From the NCBI GenBank assembly GCA_900491605.1, contig UESW01000065.1, forward strand, positions 56,906 to 120,905: DNA of 64,000 bases. The letters are read 5' to 3'. Origin of the DNA: Calamus simplicifolius (Eukaryota > Streptophyta > Magnoliopsida > Arecales > Arecaceae). The translations under genes and the position numbers were made by a program. Positions 37,620 through 50,424 of the stretch are shown here, piece after piece. Position 1 is the first letter of the stretch. Each line of letters opens with the position of its first letter. The notes beneath the pieces are model-generated. The model was not told where the DNA came from. It worked only from the letters and a program-made list of their open reading frames with translations, and made no database searches.

Positions 37620-39621
37620 TAGCAACTACCTTCCTTTCTCGCCGTGAGTGAGAGTTTTCCTTCGCACACAACAGAGAGAAAGGTTACGTTTTGGCGGTCA
37701 GGGTTTGGGCGGAGTTCCTCCGGTCTCGTCGCGATTATTTTTACCCGTACCGTAGTATCGGATTCCGATCTGACCCGCTAAAACGGATCCAGCGCCCGCA
37801 TAAAAGAATCCGATATTTTTCCCGCCGCCTTTCAATTTCTTATCGGTCCATCAGACGTGATGCTGTGTTTGATATGGAAGGAAGAAAATATTCCTCAAAT
37901 ATTTTTATATTCTCAAAAAATATAACTAAATAGGTAACTTATTTCTTTAAAAACAACTAAATTATTTCTTGATGATAAAGCTGTTATTTTAAAAAAATAA
38001 TTATTCCTTGAGCTATTTCCTGAATAAATACTATCTTATACACTTATTCAGAGATAGTTTTTTATGAATCAAATACTACTCATGATAGATTTAACTTCAA
38101 AAAAATATATTTTTTATTAAAAATCTAAAATTTTTATTTTAGTACACAAAATTCATTTTATTTTGATAAAAAATCCATTCGATTTATTTAGCCATAAACA
38201 TTATTAAATTACTAAGAGAAAAGTTCAACTTATCTTTATAAAATTGCCTCAATTTTATCACTATTAGACATCCAAGCTAAATTTGAAAAATAATTTTAGT
38301 ATTACCTAAAAAAGAATTCATTGTTATCTGTCTATAATATGTTAACGCCTCATGATAAAAATGGATGAGAGAAATCTTTAAAAATAAAGTTTTAAGATGT
38401 TAAAAAATAAAATTTTTTTAAGGATCAATGAACAAATCAATCAAACTTATTGATGTAATTGTTCCTTTTAATCCTTTCGCATTGATTAGAAGAGACATTG
38501 TGGGCTATATGGAAACCAAGGTCCATCTAGACCAAAAAGTTTGACCCGCTTGTAATTACATGCAATACATATTTGGAAAAAAAAAGTAAATTAAAATGTT
38601 GAGTTATACTTATACTATCTATAGACTACAAAATATGAATTAAAAAATAATTATTTTAGAGAGTAGAAAATAAAAGTAAAAATAATAAATAAAAATAACT
38701 TTTATTTTTTAAAATAAATATTAATAAATAGGATTTGATTTAGAAGCTATATTTTCTTCATTTTACTAAATTACGTTCGCAAAAGAAATCCAAATCTTTC
38801 TATATTTTGTTTAATCTTTTCAAATTGGTTTTAAAAAGAAAGTTATCCCCAAACATAATTTAATTTGAAAGAAATCTTTCTATCTTTTTATTGGATCATA
38901 TTTCATAAGTAATCTAAAATCTTTCTATATTTTCTTATTTAAGCAGGTAGAATTAATAAAAGGAATAAGTGAAAAAAATAAGAGGTATATTATCTTATTT
39001 CAAAACTATCATTCTAGCGTACAGCATATATTAAAACAATAACAACAGGGTAGACCATGTTAAAAATTTTTGCTTTAAATAATATATTTTATAAGTTATT
39101 TTTCAAAATGATACTTAGGAAAAAATTATTTTTAGAACTAATATTAGGATGCCCTGATGCCAACCTAGTATTCTAGACTCTTCTTTTTTTATCCCATATC
39201 AGACTACGTTTAAACCACTTAGGGATAAAATGCTGATGTACATCTATGGTTCAGTAAATCAAATGTATCGATTGAAGTCTATTTATGTATAATTGAAGAA
39301 ATTCAAGAAAAAAATTAATAGTAAAAATTTGATAATGACATCATATCAATACATTATTAATTTCAAAGAATAAGATTAATATGATGCATTATTAAATAAG
39401 TTTTTTTTTTTTTTTGATTTGCCACATCAAAATAATGGTATAGTTTAAGATGCATGACGATTACAACATACCATGGAATCTAGTGCCAAAACCTAAAAAA
39501 AAATCTTCAACCTACTTCATCGAGAACATTCGGTATACCTACAAACATCTATATTAAAAAGGGGAAAAAAAACTTTCTTCCCTGTTTTATTGGTCCCGGG
39601 GCATTGGATACCAAACTCTAA
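37620..39621. other. Region upstream of SNAP50, no further gene seen
   Basis: The first 250 bp hold the presumed promoter and leader of SNAP50, without a clear TATA box. Beyond 37900 the sequence is strongly AT-rich, with no convincing frame, RNA gene or terminal repeats. Confidence 0.5.
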
Positions 39622-40338
39622 GGTAGTATTTGATAGAAAAAATATTATCCATGGATAAGTGTACGGGATAGAGTTTGTTCCTTGACTATCCTTAGGGATA
39701 TCCGTTGGCTATCCCATTGATCATATCAAATGCAAAAGGTAAATCCATATGATAACTTTTTTTTTACTCTTATTTGAAGGGATAACCAGCTATTCCTGCA
39801 TTTTAGAGAATAAATTGAGGGGATATCCCATGGTTAACCATGGATTATCTCTTTAGTTAACTTTATTCCCAGCTATCCCTTGGGTAGTATTGAAATAGGG
39901 GATAAGAGGGGATATCCAAGGGATATCCCCTCTTATTCCCAAAAGCCATAACTCTTGGATATCCCCTCTTATTCCCAAAAGCCATAACTATAAGGGATAG
40001 CAGAGAATAAAGTTAACCAAAGGGATAATCCATGGTTAACCATGATTAACCATGTGATATCCCCTCAATTTATTCCCTAAGAATACGGAATAGCTGGTTA
40101 TCCCTCCAAATAAGAGTAAAAAAGGTTATCATATGGATTTGCCTTTTTGCATTTGATATGATCAATGGGATAGCCAAAGGATATCCCTAGGGATAGCCAG
40201 AGGATAAACTCTATCCCGTGCACTTATCCATGGATAATATTTTTCATATCAAACACTACCTTATAGTTATAGCTTTTGGGAATAAAAGAAATATCCGAGG
40301 GATATTCCCTCTTATCTCCTATTTCAAACACTGCCTAA
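39622..40338. mobile_element. Two related MITE copies in inverted orientation
   Basis: The left half begins GGTAGTATTTGATAG and the right part carries its complement, ATCAAACACTACC near 40250. Motifs 'gggatagagtttgt', 'gatcatatcaaatgc', 'ccatggttaaccatgg' and 'gatatcccctc' appear in mirrored order on the two sides of a centre near 39910. 'ttcccaaaagccataact' is repeated twice at the centre. A second pair of termini (complement of GGCAGTGTTTGAAATAGG at the right) suggests nested insertion. Non-coding; same family as 20508-20834. Confidence 0.7.
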
Positions 40339-40364
40339 ACCCAACATAAGGAGTCAACAACATC

Positions 40365-41240
40365 AGAAGCTTCTAAATACACCACAAAAACTACTTCCTA
40401 TACCTATACTTAAAAAAATAAAATAAAATACCTAATTTACCCCCCTTATATAATGACAGATAGACTAGGGCCAAACAATGCATCACTGTTCGGCCTGATG
40501 GGCTGATGGGCCAAACACAAGGCCTCTGTTCGCATCCAGCAATGGACGCTATCTATGGAAGGCAAAACAAGAGCAGGAGCAGAGGAGCTTAGACCCTCGT
40601 TAAGAGGTATAAAAAGTTAGAATCGTTTGAGGAAGAAGGGAAGAGGCGCGCCCCTACGACTGCACGAAGATAAATCATATCAGATGCGAGAGCACGGCCG
40701 CTGAAGAAAGGGCACCTCCTGCGAGACTCAAAAGTTTTCGTCCTTGAAGAGATCCATGCAACAATTGACAAGCGACGCAACCTCGGCCAGCGATGCGACC
40801 TCGGTTGGTGAGAGGCTCTTCCTGAATGCCTCCAAGAAATAGAGGAGGCGCTCCTCCCAGCCATCGCTCTTTGGCGTTCTTGGTCCTCGCCAGCTCCAGC
40901 GCCTCCTCCATTGTGGCACGGAGGCGAGGTAAATGATTCTAAGGATCTAGGAAGCGACGGCTTGGATTTGGCAGGGAGAAGATTTGGCGAAGGCGCAGGA
41001 GAGAGAGAGAGAGGACGGTGGAGACGATTAGGCATAAAAGGGTGGCATTATTTATTTATTTTTCCTCTTTCGTAGTTAAAATGGAGATCGCTTGTCGCCA
41101 GGTGGGGTGTGAGGGGTTTAGAGATAGTTTAGAAATTTTTTTTTGGTGCATAAAATAAATTAAGGGGCATAAAAAGTAATTTAAAAAAATTAAAATTTAA
41201 AATGTGAAGAATAATTTTTAGGATGTATTTAGAAGCCCCC
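40365..41240. mobile_element. Pack-MULE: Mutator-like element, copy 5, carrying a CLASP fragment (876 bp)
   Basis: The left end AGAAGCTTCTAAATACACC mirrors the complement of the right end GGGGGCTTCTAAATACATCC. The nine flanking bases are aacaacatc (40356-40364) and gccaacatc (41241-41249), 7 of 9 identical. Length and termini match the other family members, and GTTCGGCC-type hairpin motifs stand near 40485-40535. Between the ends lies, on the minus strand, a recognisable CLASP coding segment, so the element has captured host gene sequence. Confidence 0.78.
40675..40911 (-). pseudogene. CLASP: Captured fragment of CLASP (CLIP-associated protein), N-terminal exon
   Basis: From ATG 40911 the frame reads MEEALELARTKNAKERW. 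After a shift of one frame it reads YFLEAFRKSLSPTEVASL, then VNCCMDLFKDENF; after another shift, GALSSAAVLSHL, with a stop at 40675. This order matches the N-terminus (first TOG-like HEAT repeats) of plant CLASP, a microtubule-associated protein. There are at least two frameshifts, a stop, and a small internal duplication (VASLAEVASLV). No intron or downstream CLASP sequence follows, and the fragment lies between transposon ends. It is not expected to make a working protein. Confidence 0.8.
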
Positions 41241-41249
41241 GCCAACATC

Positions 41250-41791
41250 CCATCATCTCTTGAAACTTTCCCCGCTGGACACCGTGAGACAGAGAGAGAG
41301 AGAGAGAACAGAATCAATAAAAAGCTATCTCCTGGAGAGATGATTTCAGATGAAAGGGGCAGAGGATGTAGAATAGTGCTTGGGAAAAAATCAATATAGT
41401 AATGATCTCTTGAAGAGATGATTTCATACGCTGAATTTTAAATCTTTTAAAGGCTTATGCTCGTATATATCGCCTGTTGAATAAATAATTTTTAAATTAT
41501 TTATTGTACCGATGATTTCACCCATGATTATTAAAAAAATAAGATGCCTGACTAGTATTTTCAATATTTTTTTTAATATTTTTTTCTTGCATTATTCTTA
41601 AAATTAGTATTTAAATTGATATTATGTAAAGCAAAGACTTTCAAGTTGAAAGTTGACGATAGTATTTCTATGCTGACTACTCAATCAGTTTCGAGTCTGT
41701 TTGGGCCAAATTTAAATCAAGATTTTTTTTTTTTTTGCTAGAGTTGGGGATAGAAATGGAGTAGATCATGGATGGGGAAAGATACCTGGAT

Positions 41792-41875
<84 letters not shown>

Positions 41876-42667
41876 TGTACCCATCTCGTATTCATTATGA
41901 GAATAAAATTTTGCATCTATATTAAGTCTTTTTCTAAGCGTATAAACCCAAGTTTTTAATGGTTTGGTCCAAGGCAGTGATGCCTGTTTGTGAAAAAGCA
42001 TAAAAATCAATTACAAGTCCAAGTCAGTGCGAAGTTCGGTGCCTGCATCGCCGCCACCTAAGTTCACTTTCATGAAAGAATCCAGGTAGTCTTCTCACTA
42101 GTCTGGTTAAATCACTGGATAGATTTCTAATCTCACCTTTTCCTGTGCCTGAGACCAGGTGTATCAAATGGACAAAGGAGTTATCCACTTAAAAGAACAA
42201 TTGCCAGTCCACGTACAAGTTTAGAAGGAATTCAAGGTCTGAGATCCCTATCCATAAAGTGGACCAAGTTCCAGAATTTGGCAACCTTCACATTGAATAA
42301 TACCCTATCCACTACTAAAGAAATTTTCATTTGAAATTCTCATCAGTCAGCAAATGACCCGAGGAAATGTTTTCTTTAAAGAATAACGTTTAGAGGTCTG
42401 ATGATAAGGCATAAATGTTCAAACTATTCCCTGCAGTGACGGGTACCAGTTACCAGGTTACATGGGAGGCACTTATTATCTGCTCTCCAGAATCAACCAA
42501 AGCCACAATTGTTACGGTATGTTTGTGGAATCGGCAAAATGAGTATTACAGGTATTGGAATCATAGAAAAATGCGGCAGATACATGACAGAAAGCAACAC
42601 GAAGCTCTGTTCAAGTCATCCCAATAATTTCCCCAACCTGATGGCTCTGGCATTCCATAGGCATCCT
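41250..42667. other. Intergenic between the Pack-MULE and the MIC10 3' end
   Basis: AT-rich, with one long (AT)n run and no supported gene. The 3' untranslated region of MIC10 should lie at the right edge, but no convincing polyadenylation signal was pinned down. Confidence 0.5.
41800..41871. repeat. Long (AT)n microsatellite
   Basis: About 35 uninterrupted AT repeats. Frames translated through it (IYIYIY) are artefacts. Confidence 0.95.
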
Positions 42668-45600
42668 TCACTTCTGCTCCTCCTAGGACCAAGAGGCACG
42701 GTCAGATAAAACTGATGCTGAAGTTTATCCAATTCATGGGGTTTATAAGACATGCATTCATACAGGTAACCAAGTGAATAGAAATGGAAAAGCCGAAGAA
42801 AAGTAAAACATCTGCATTTTCTAATTTTGTTAAGTTTATTGGTGATCAGTACACAAGTCGATATATAACAAGGCAAGCTGCTCCACTGATGGGCAGATGA
42901 AAAATGTACAACAAACACTGTATTTAAGAAGAAATTAACTCGATGTTCATTTGATAACAAAGAACATTAAAAGTAAGTATTTATGTGTTGGAGTGCTGCA
43001 TGATGTCTTGGCTCACTTATGTAACCTCAAAAGCCTAGTCTATTCCCAATCCAAACGGCATATGTGGCAGTCCATAATAACAGAGCTACCTTGCTCAAGG
43101 TGTACAGGAATTAAATATTTGTTAACTACCCTGTTGGACCAAATAACAATGAGCTTATGTATTTTCACATCAGATTCCAAAGATTACATTTGAGCAAGTG
43201 AGAATTCAGAAGAATAGGATAGATATCAAGCATTATCGGAAACAATCCCGGCTAACCAACATAAACAAATTTTAAACCTCATTCTAGGTCACCTTTCTCT
43301 GGTGTTCCAATTTATTGAAATCCAGCTAAACCAAACCATAGTTTTTACAGATGGCCACCTATATGCCTCCCTGAGAAGCCAGGCACCCAACCTAGCCCAG
43401 CTCACCTAGGTGAGGCCCATCTGAACAGCCTGCTAGCCAGTGCTCGCATGGCTTTTCGGGTGCTTGCCTGGGAGACTGAGCATCCCTAGGCTGCCCAATT
43501 GCTTCAGGTACTCGTCCAGCCAGACTCTTTCCTTTCCATCTCTCCACTCCTCGCCACACCACCCTCTTATCATTCTGCCCTCCATCTTGGGCGAGAAAGG
43601 GAGATGTTCGAAAAGCGAGCAGCAGCAAACAGGGGCAGCTTAAATCAAATGACAACCAAGGGGGATTCAAAAAGGCTTCAAGGCCAGACGCATCTACACC
43701 ACTCTCCTATCTCTCTTGCTTCTTTTCTTTTTTCCTTTTTAAATTTCTCGAGTGAAAAGCTCTAAACAGAGCTTGTCCTCTGTCATAGAGGCCTTCACAG
43801 AAGAACTGAGTAGTATTTGGAATCCTTGCTGCCATAGTCCCTCTTTTTACTCATATTTGTTTCTTTTGGTTGGTTTTGATTATTTGCATTTCTTTCACAT
43901 TTTCAATTGGATCTTGCTTTGATAGTAGTTGAGGCTTTTGTAAGTGTTTGTGATAGTTGAAGAGATGGTTTTCTCGTCAGTGTCATTTTCTTTGACATTT
44001 TTAACTGTCTGCTGTGATGTGCTCACCAATAGACTTGTGGCATGCTGTGATGTTCTCACCAATAGACTTCTGTGGCATGCTGCTTGTGATTTTTTTTTTT
44101 ATTGTTGTCTATAATCAAGATTGGAACTTTATTTGCTTTGAAACATTTTTTTATTGCCTCTTTGTTTTGCTACAAACTTTTCTGCATGAATTGCGCTTTC
44201 ATTTTACATGCTTTTACTTTCTGTATGGACCGGGGATTTTCTTTGTTGTTAACAGAGCTTATCTCTGTTAAATAGAGAGCATGAACAGATTGCTGTGGAG
44301 TTAAAGAGTTCTAATCCCCTGGTTTCCACCAAATAAAAATAATATTTTTAGTATCATTTAAGCTAGGACAACAAGGGTGCTGTACATTTGTTTTCTTTAT
44401 GTTTAGATCAGATAAAATTTTATCTTGCGAATGCATTATATCTTAAGTAGAACTTGTGTGTTAGTGGTTATCAATGAATATTAGGGTCATGTAATATTGA
44501 TAGCTCATGGAGAATATTGAAAATTCAACCATTGATTGAATGGCATAGATAATTTTATAAATATTGTACAAATTTTGTCCCCTAAGCAATTGCCTAATTG
44601 CCTAGGCTATGTTATAGGAGGGTCCATCACCTAAGGTCGACTAGGCTATTTGACAACTATGCAACAAGCCTTGCTACTTCATTACTTTCTTCTGTCCATC
44701 CATCAAAGCTACATTTAATAGCTCCTTGACATCCTAACCAACCAGTTCCTAGTTAAATTGCACTCTTTTTACCTCTCCACAGCTATGGGTTAAAAAGAAC
44801 CAGAGTAACTCATTTTCATTCTGGAATCAACATGAAAATTGCCCTGCCCAGTTCAAACCAAAGTCATCTATCTCAATCAAGCTTGGATCCAAAAAGGCCC
44901 ATTTCAAATTTGGATTGGATATTGATCATACAAAAATCTGATCTAAACCTGAACCAACCAAAAACTATGAAAGTATCTTTCCTGTCCACTTTCAACCTCA
45001 CTGGCTTCTAAAACCTAACATGTTATTAGCTATAGCTTCATGTAGTTAATCAACCATTTATGTTACTAATAATAACTACAATTTGTTGCCAACCTGACTT
45101 ACCTCGGCCAGTTGGTGGCACCCGTCTCATTAGCCAAGTACCCAGAATCATGGCAATCCCACCACATTTCTTGAAAAAAAAAATTAAAGAGAGCACATGT
45201 TCTTGTGAATTAATCTAGAAAGAACAGGCTTTTTATAGCATGTACATTTCTTATATTTGTTTGGTTCATACAAAATATTTTAGAATATAATTCACTATGC
45301 TAAATTCATGTGCTTATGGCTTGTGTCTGGATTTCATTGATCTGATTTAACCCAGAAAAACCAATGGGCCAATAAGAAAAAACAATGAAGCTGACCTGAC
45401 ATGATCCAAGTAGAAGTGGGTCAGAATTGGGTTCACATTATTAAAGTAATTCAAATGTGTCAAGTTTTAGTTGTGCTAACAGACAGTTTAACTAGACCCA
45501 CTTGCAGCCCTACCCACAACTCAGATAAGCATGACTTAGTCCCCAGCCAATCCACAAATTCTAATCTCACCATTCAGAAATGACTACATACTTTTGCTTG

Positions 45601-48600
45601 AGTAACTTACCAGCTGCATAAAAAATGCAATCCATACAATGATGCAATCCACTAACCATCCATTTCCTGCAACTTTCAGTTCAGTTGGATTTCTTGGAAG
45701 GATCAACTCTATAATATCAAGTGCTTGAATTGTTGAGGTAAGCACTGCACCTTATGTGGTGAGTTATTGGAAAAATGATATCCCCTAGTTTTTGAAAAGA
45801 GCTTTATAACATAATCAGAATTCAGATTAGCTGTTGTGCATTGTATCCATGTTGGGACCCTTGGATTGGGTAATAATGGTCGCTTTGATTTTTTCCCCCT
45901 TACTTTCAGCTTCTGGTGTATATTTTACATGGACAATTATCCATCGATGAGGAAGGCAACACTGCAAAAAGAAGCAAGCTTTTCAATATTCCACAATAAA
46001 CCCAGTTATCAGAACCTTCATATTCTTGTTTTGGCCAGAAGGCTAAAGTTTTTCTTAACAATCATTATTTTCTATCAATTCTCACAGCCTAAACCCTTGT
46101 TCCCAGATTCTATAACTTTTCTCTTAGCTTTGATAACCTATGCACAACATAAATCTTAAAGGCCATGGGCTTCCACCTTACTTTTCAAAGACAGCAAGCT
46201 ACCCCATTCCATCTTTAAATAAAAATCTGGACAACAATCTATCTTTCTTTAGAAGTTAAGATGAATATGCAATTCAACACTCAACATCATTTACTGTTTC
46301 AAAATTCTATTTTTTAATAGCTATCTACTTTTTCATTCTATGTTCCTTTATTACTTGATATACTGCCTTCCCATCACCTTGATAAAAGGGTCAGCAATTT
46401 TCATGCTTATCATTTAGTTTTTTTATCTTGTAATGTTCCTTTGCTTATGCAAGAGAAATTTCCATTTGTAGCTTTTTTAAAATGATCCACTGCTCTTTAT
46501 ATTTATTTCTTCTTGAATCAGTTATGAAGTAAAATTTTAAATCCACCCACATGTCATAGGAATGAACACCTTCCATTTTGTACAGAAAGCAAAGACCATT
46601 ATCAAAAGCACACCCAGAAAGAAATAAGTTGAAGGGGAGAAAAAAAGAACCAATTTTTACTACTATAATCTAGGGACATAGAACTAGCGACATAGATATG
46701 GCACCAAATTAAGCATTTATATAAAACATGAAAGGAAAAGTAACTTACTGGTGCAGAACCAGAAGGTACTGCTGAAATATTTGGAAACAACTTCAGAGGT
46801 GAACCATCAAGTATGTAAGAGCTTTCAGTATATGCTGCTCCAATTCCAACTCCAGCACCAAAAGCTACAGATGCCCATCGAGTTGTCGGACTCCCTAACA
46901 AACAATCCAAGCAAGATATAGATGATATAGTTTAGTCAAAATGCCCGCAAAGAGTATCATATATGGAAGACAAGTGATTATTCAAAACATACAAGGGGCA
47001 CCTACTTTGAATATTACAAAGGTAGCCCGAAGATCAACAAGCCATAAAAGGTTAACGTTAGGTGATCATGCATTAACTTGTAGCTCAATTCTCGACCAGA
47101 AGCCTTACAGATTATTTCTTTAAGCAAAATAACCACTGCATTTCCAAGCTAATAGAACACAGCAGAGATTTCCCAAAAGCAGGACTTTTCTAAAGGCATG
47201 TATCGCTCACAACTTTATGAGGAACATGAGATGTCACGTTTACAATCATCAGGGATGACAGAAACTAACTCAACATGAAGAACTGCCTAATTGGTGGCCA
47301 GTTCTAGTTGCTTTTCTAGTCCAGGATATGCTTCAACTCAAAATATTGACCTGGATTGCAAACTAAACAGGACTGGGTTGAAAACTCAACCTTATTCAAG
47401 TCAGAAGATACAGATCTTATTAGTCAGGTTAGGTCTTATCTTTTATGGATAGTTTGTAATCAAATGTTTAATTCAAGAACAGAGTTTGTATCGCCTTTAA
47501 TATTATAGCACAAAATACTATGACAACTCGACCAAGGTCTTAAGCCTCCATCCTTGACATGCACCTGTATCTCTAGTCCTAATACAATTGAATCAATCGA
47601 TGACACTTTTTTCTTCCCTTTTGTTTGGGAATTTTAGCAACAATGGGGCAAGGTTGGGTCACAATAGGTTGGATCAAGTTAGGTTTAGTTCAGTCAGGCC
47701 CTAGTTGGGTCCTAGAAGATGGCCAATAGTTGAGCCAGGTCAAGTAGTCTTGACTTGTTGATGGGTTGGGTTAAAGTACTGCTTGCAGAAAAATTGCTTT
47801 AACTCATTCCAAACCAGATCCTGGACGGTCAATTGCCAGCTTTACTTTCATCACACAGATTGTCAGGTTGAAACTTAATAGTTTTCCTTATTTGATGTCC
47901 ATTTATGTCTCCTTTGGCATATAGGTTATTGTTATGATATTTGTATATGCTTCTCACTTTCAGTTAACATTATCTTACTTTGCATTATGTATAGTACGAG
48001 CACACACATATTAGACCACAGATGCATGCAACACACACCAAGCATGAAGATGAGAAAGTGTTGGAATGGAAAGAGAACTATAAGAAAGAAATAACATATT
48101 TAAGTGAAACATTACATCACAAAAAAGTAACCAAGAAAAATTGATGTCTCTCAAGATAAGCATTGAAACAACAGATTCACAGAAGCTTGTTGTATTTGTT
48201 CTTTGAATCTAATTAGAGAAATTGCAACCAGAGGAGGGGTGAGGGAGAATAAGGGTAGGTTCTCATTTGTGCATGGTGATAACCTTCTTCACAGGGGGTC
48301 GATTTGGAGATAATCATGCATAGAGTAATGAAGTCGATAAAACCAATTTCTTACAATCTAAAATGGCACCTACTACAAATGAATTCTGAATCTAATGTCT
48401 GATTTCAACAAGCAAAGGATGAGGATAACTGTTATGGCTCATCCTTGTGTAGAATTAAACAGAATAAGGGAAGGGGCAAATGTGAATTGACTTTCCTTTA
48501 GCTATCAGCATGAGTTTCCATAATGAATCCATCAATGACAGACATAAAGGAGGGATTTCCTGTAAATTCTGTAGCGATTCTGCATACTATTTTTTTCCTT

Positions 48601-50376
48601 GCAATTAATGAAAAAAATTGTTTGATAAGGAAAATAAGAGAGAGTAGATATAGAATAACATCCACTTGAAAAGCAGAGATATAATACAAGGCCAAGACAA
48701 ACAAGAGGGTGGAATTTCATGTTTATTCTGTGGTAATCATGCATACTTCTTATTTTTCTTGTAATTGATGAGAAAGTCTTTATTTCATTAGGAAAGTAAA
48801 GAAAGAGTAGATATAGAACATGCCATTCCAAACATGAGAAACACTTCAGAAGAACCAACTCCCCATGGATATTATCCCTGGAAGATGGTTGAACATGGTC
48901 TTGCTTGCCCACCAGAATCACCCTCAAATTTGTTATGCTGCTTGTAAAAAAGCCATAAAGGACTGTCTTCACATTCAATTTAGGTCTTATTTGATAGACA
49001 AAATGAAACTTTCAAAGATACATTTCTTTCTATGAAAAGTAGTTGCCAACAACCATCTACTCAACTCAACTCATCTAAGCCCTTTCCCAACTACATGGGG
49101 TTGGCTACATAAATCTGCTTCCTACACTCTTCTCGGTTCAGGACTAAGCCGACACTCAAATCAAATTACAAATAGTTATATCTCTTAATTATTTTTGTCC
49201 ATATTAATTTAGGCCTGCCTCACCTTTATGATTATCATGAACTCTTAAAATATCACTCTTTCTAACTGGAGCATCTGATGGTCTTCGTTGTATATGTCCA
49301 AATCATCGTAATCAATTTTTTCTTATTTTATCTTCAATAGCAGCTACTCCTATCATTTCTCGTATATGTTTATTTCTAATTCTATCTTTTAAAGTTTAAC
49401 CACATATCCAACTTTACATACGCATTTATGTTACACTTAATTTATTCATATATTGTTTCAGTATTACCCAACACTCTATTTCATATGTCATAGCTAGCCT
49501 AATAGCGATTTTATAAAATTTTTCTTTCAATTTTAATGGGATATGTCAATCATAAAATACTTCTGAAGCACTCTACTTAATTCATCTTACTTTAACTTTA
49601 TGATTCACATCTTCACCTATTTCACCTTTTGGATAATTGATTCTAGATATATAAAAATTTTCACTCCTTATAATTGCCAACAACCATAAGAAAGAAAAAT
49701 GACCATCTATAAAACCATCTAATCCATCAAATACAATGCCAAATCTGTCCCAATCTAAATGGATAAAAACTAAAAATTCAAGGCTTCGGTGTTTCCCTTG
49801 TCTCATGATGACCATCACTAATCCTCACTGTATTCAAACCAAAACTACCTTATTATCTGTTTACCATACCAAAATCTACCCCTTCCTTCCATTCATTCCT
49901 TGCTACAAAGACCTACCTAACAAACATGTGACCCTACCAGCTGCCCTTTCCAATTACCTATCTCATTGTGTCCACAGCCACCACTACCAATCTGTTTCAC
50001 TCCTTTCATTGACCCCCCAATGGTAGCAAACATAGGAATGAGGAGCTTATGATAATTGTCGATGGGTCATGAATTGTGGTCACCATGCTGTTATGCAAGA
50101 AAATTTCCTATGGTAGCCAAATCCAAACTTAATACACATTAGATATCTAGCCATGTCAAATTTTCAATGTTAATACCACTTATTTCTGAAAGAAAAAACA
50201 ATAAGGATATGGTTCAAATACTTCCCAAATACCCCCAGCTATTTTTGGGGCCTATGAGGTTAAAGATCAAGTGGAATTGGTTAGGTTTTTATCCAGATTC
50301 ACAATCTATTGAGCTAAATAATGGTAAGTAAACCCATACGCACATTACTGGTGTCTGTCTTGAATGCACGTACGCA

Positions 50377-50424
<48 letters not shown>

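Noticed and set aside
41677..42010. Frames through the (AT)n run
   Set aside because: They consist mainly of IYIYIY from the microsatellite.
43380..44660. Possible transposon with 'cacctaggtgaggc' at one side and 'gcctaggc' at the other
   Set aside because: I could not find matching termini or target duplications, and the open frames have no known motif.
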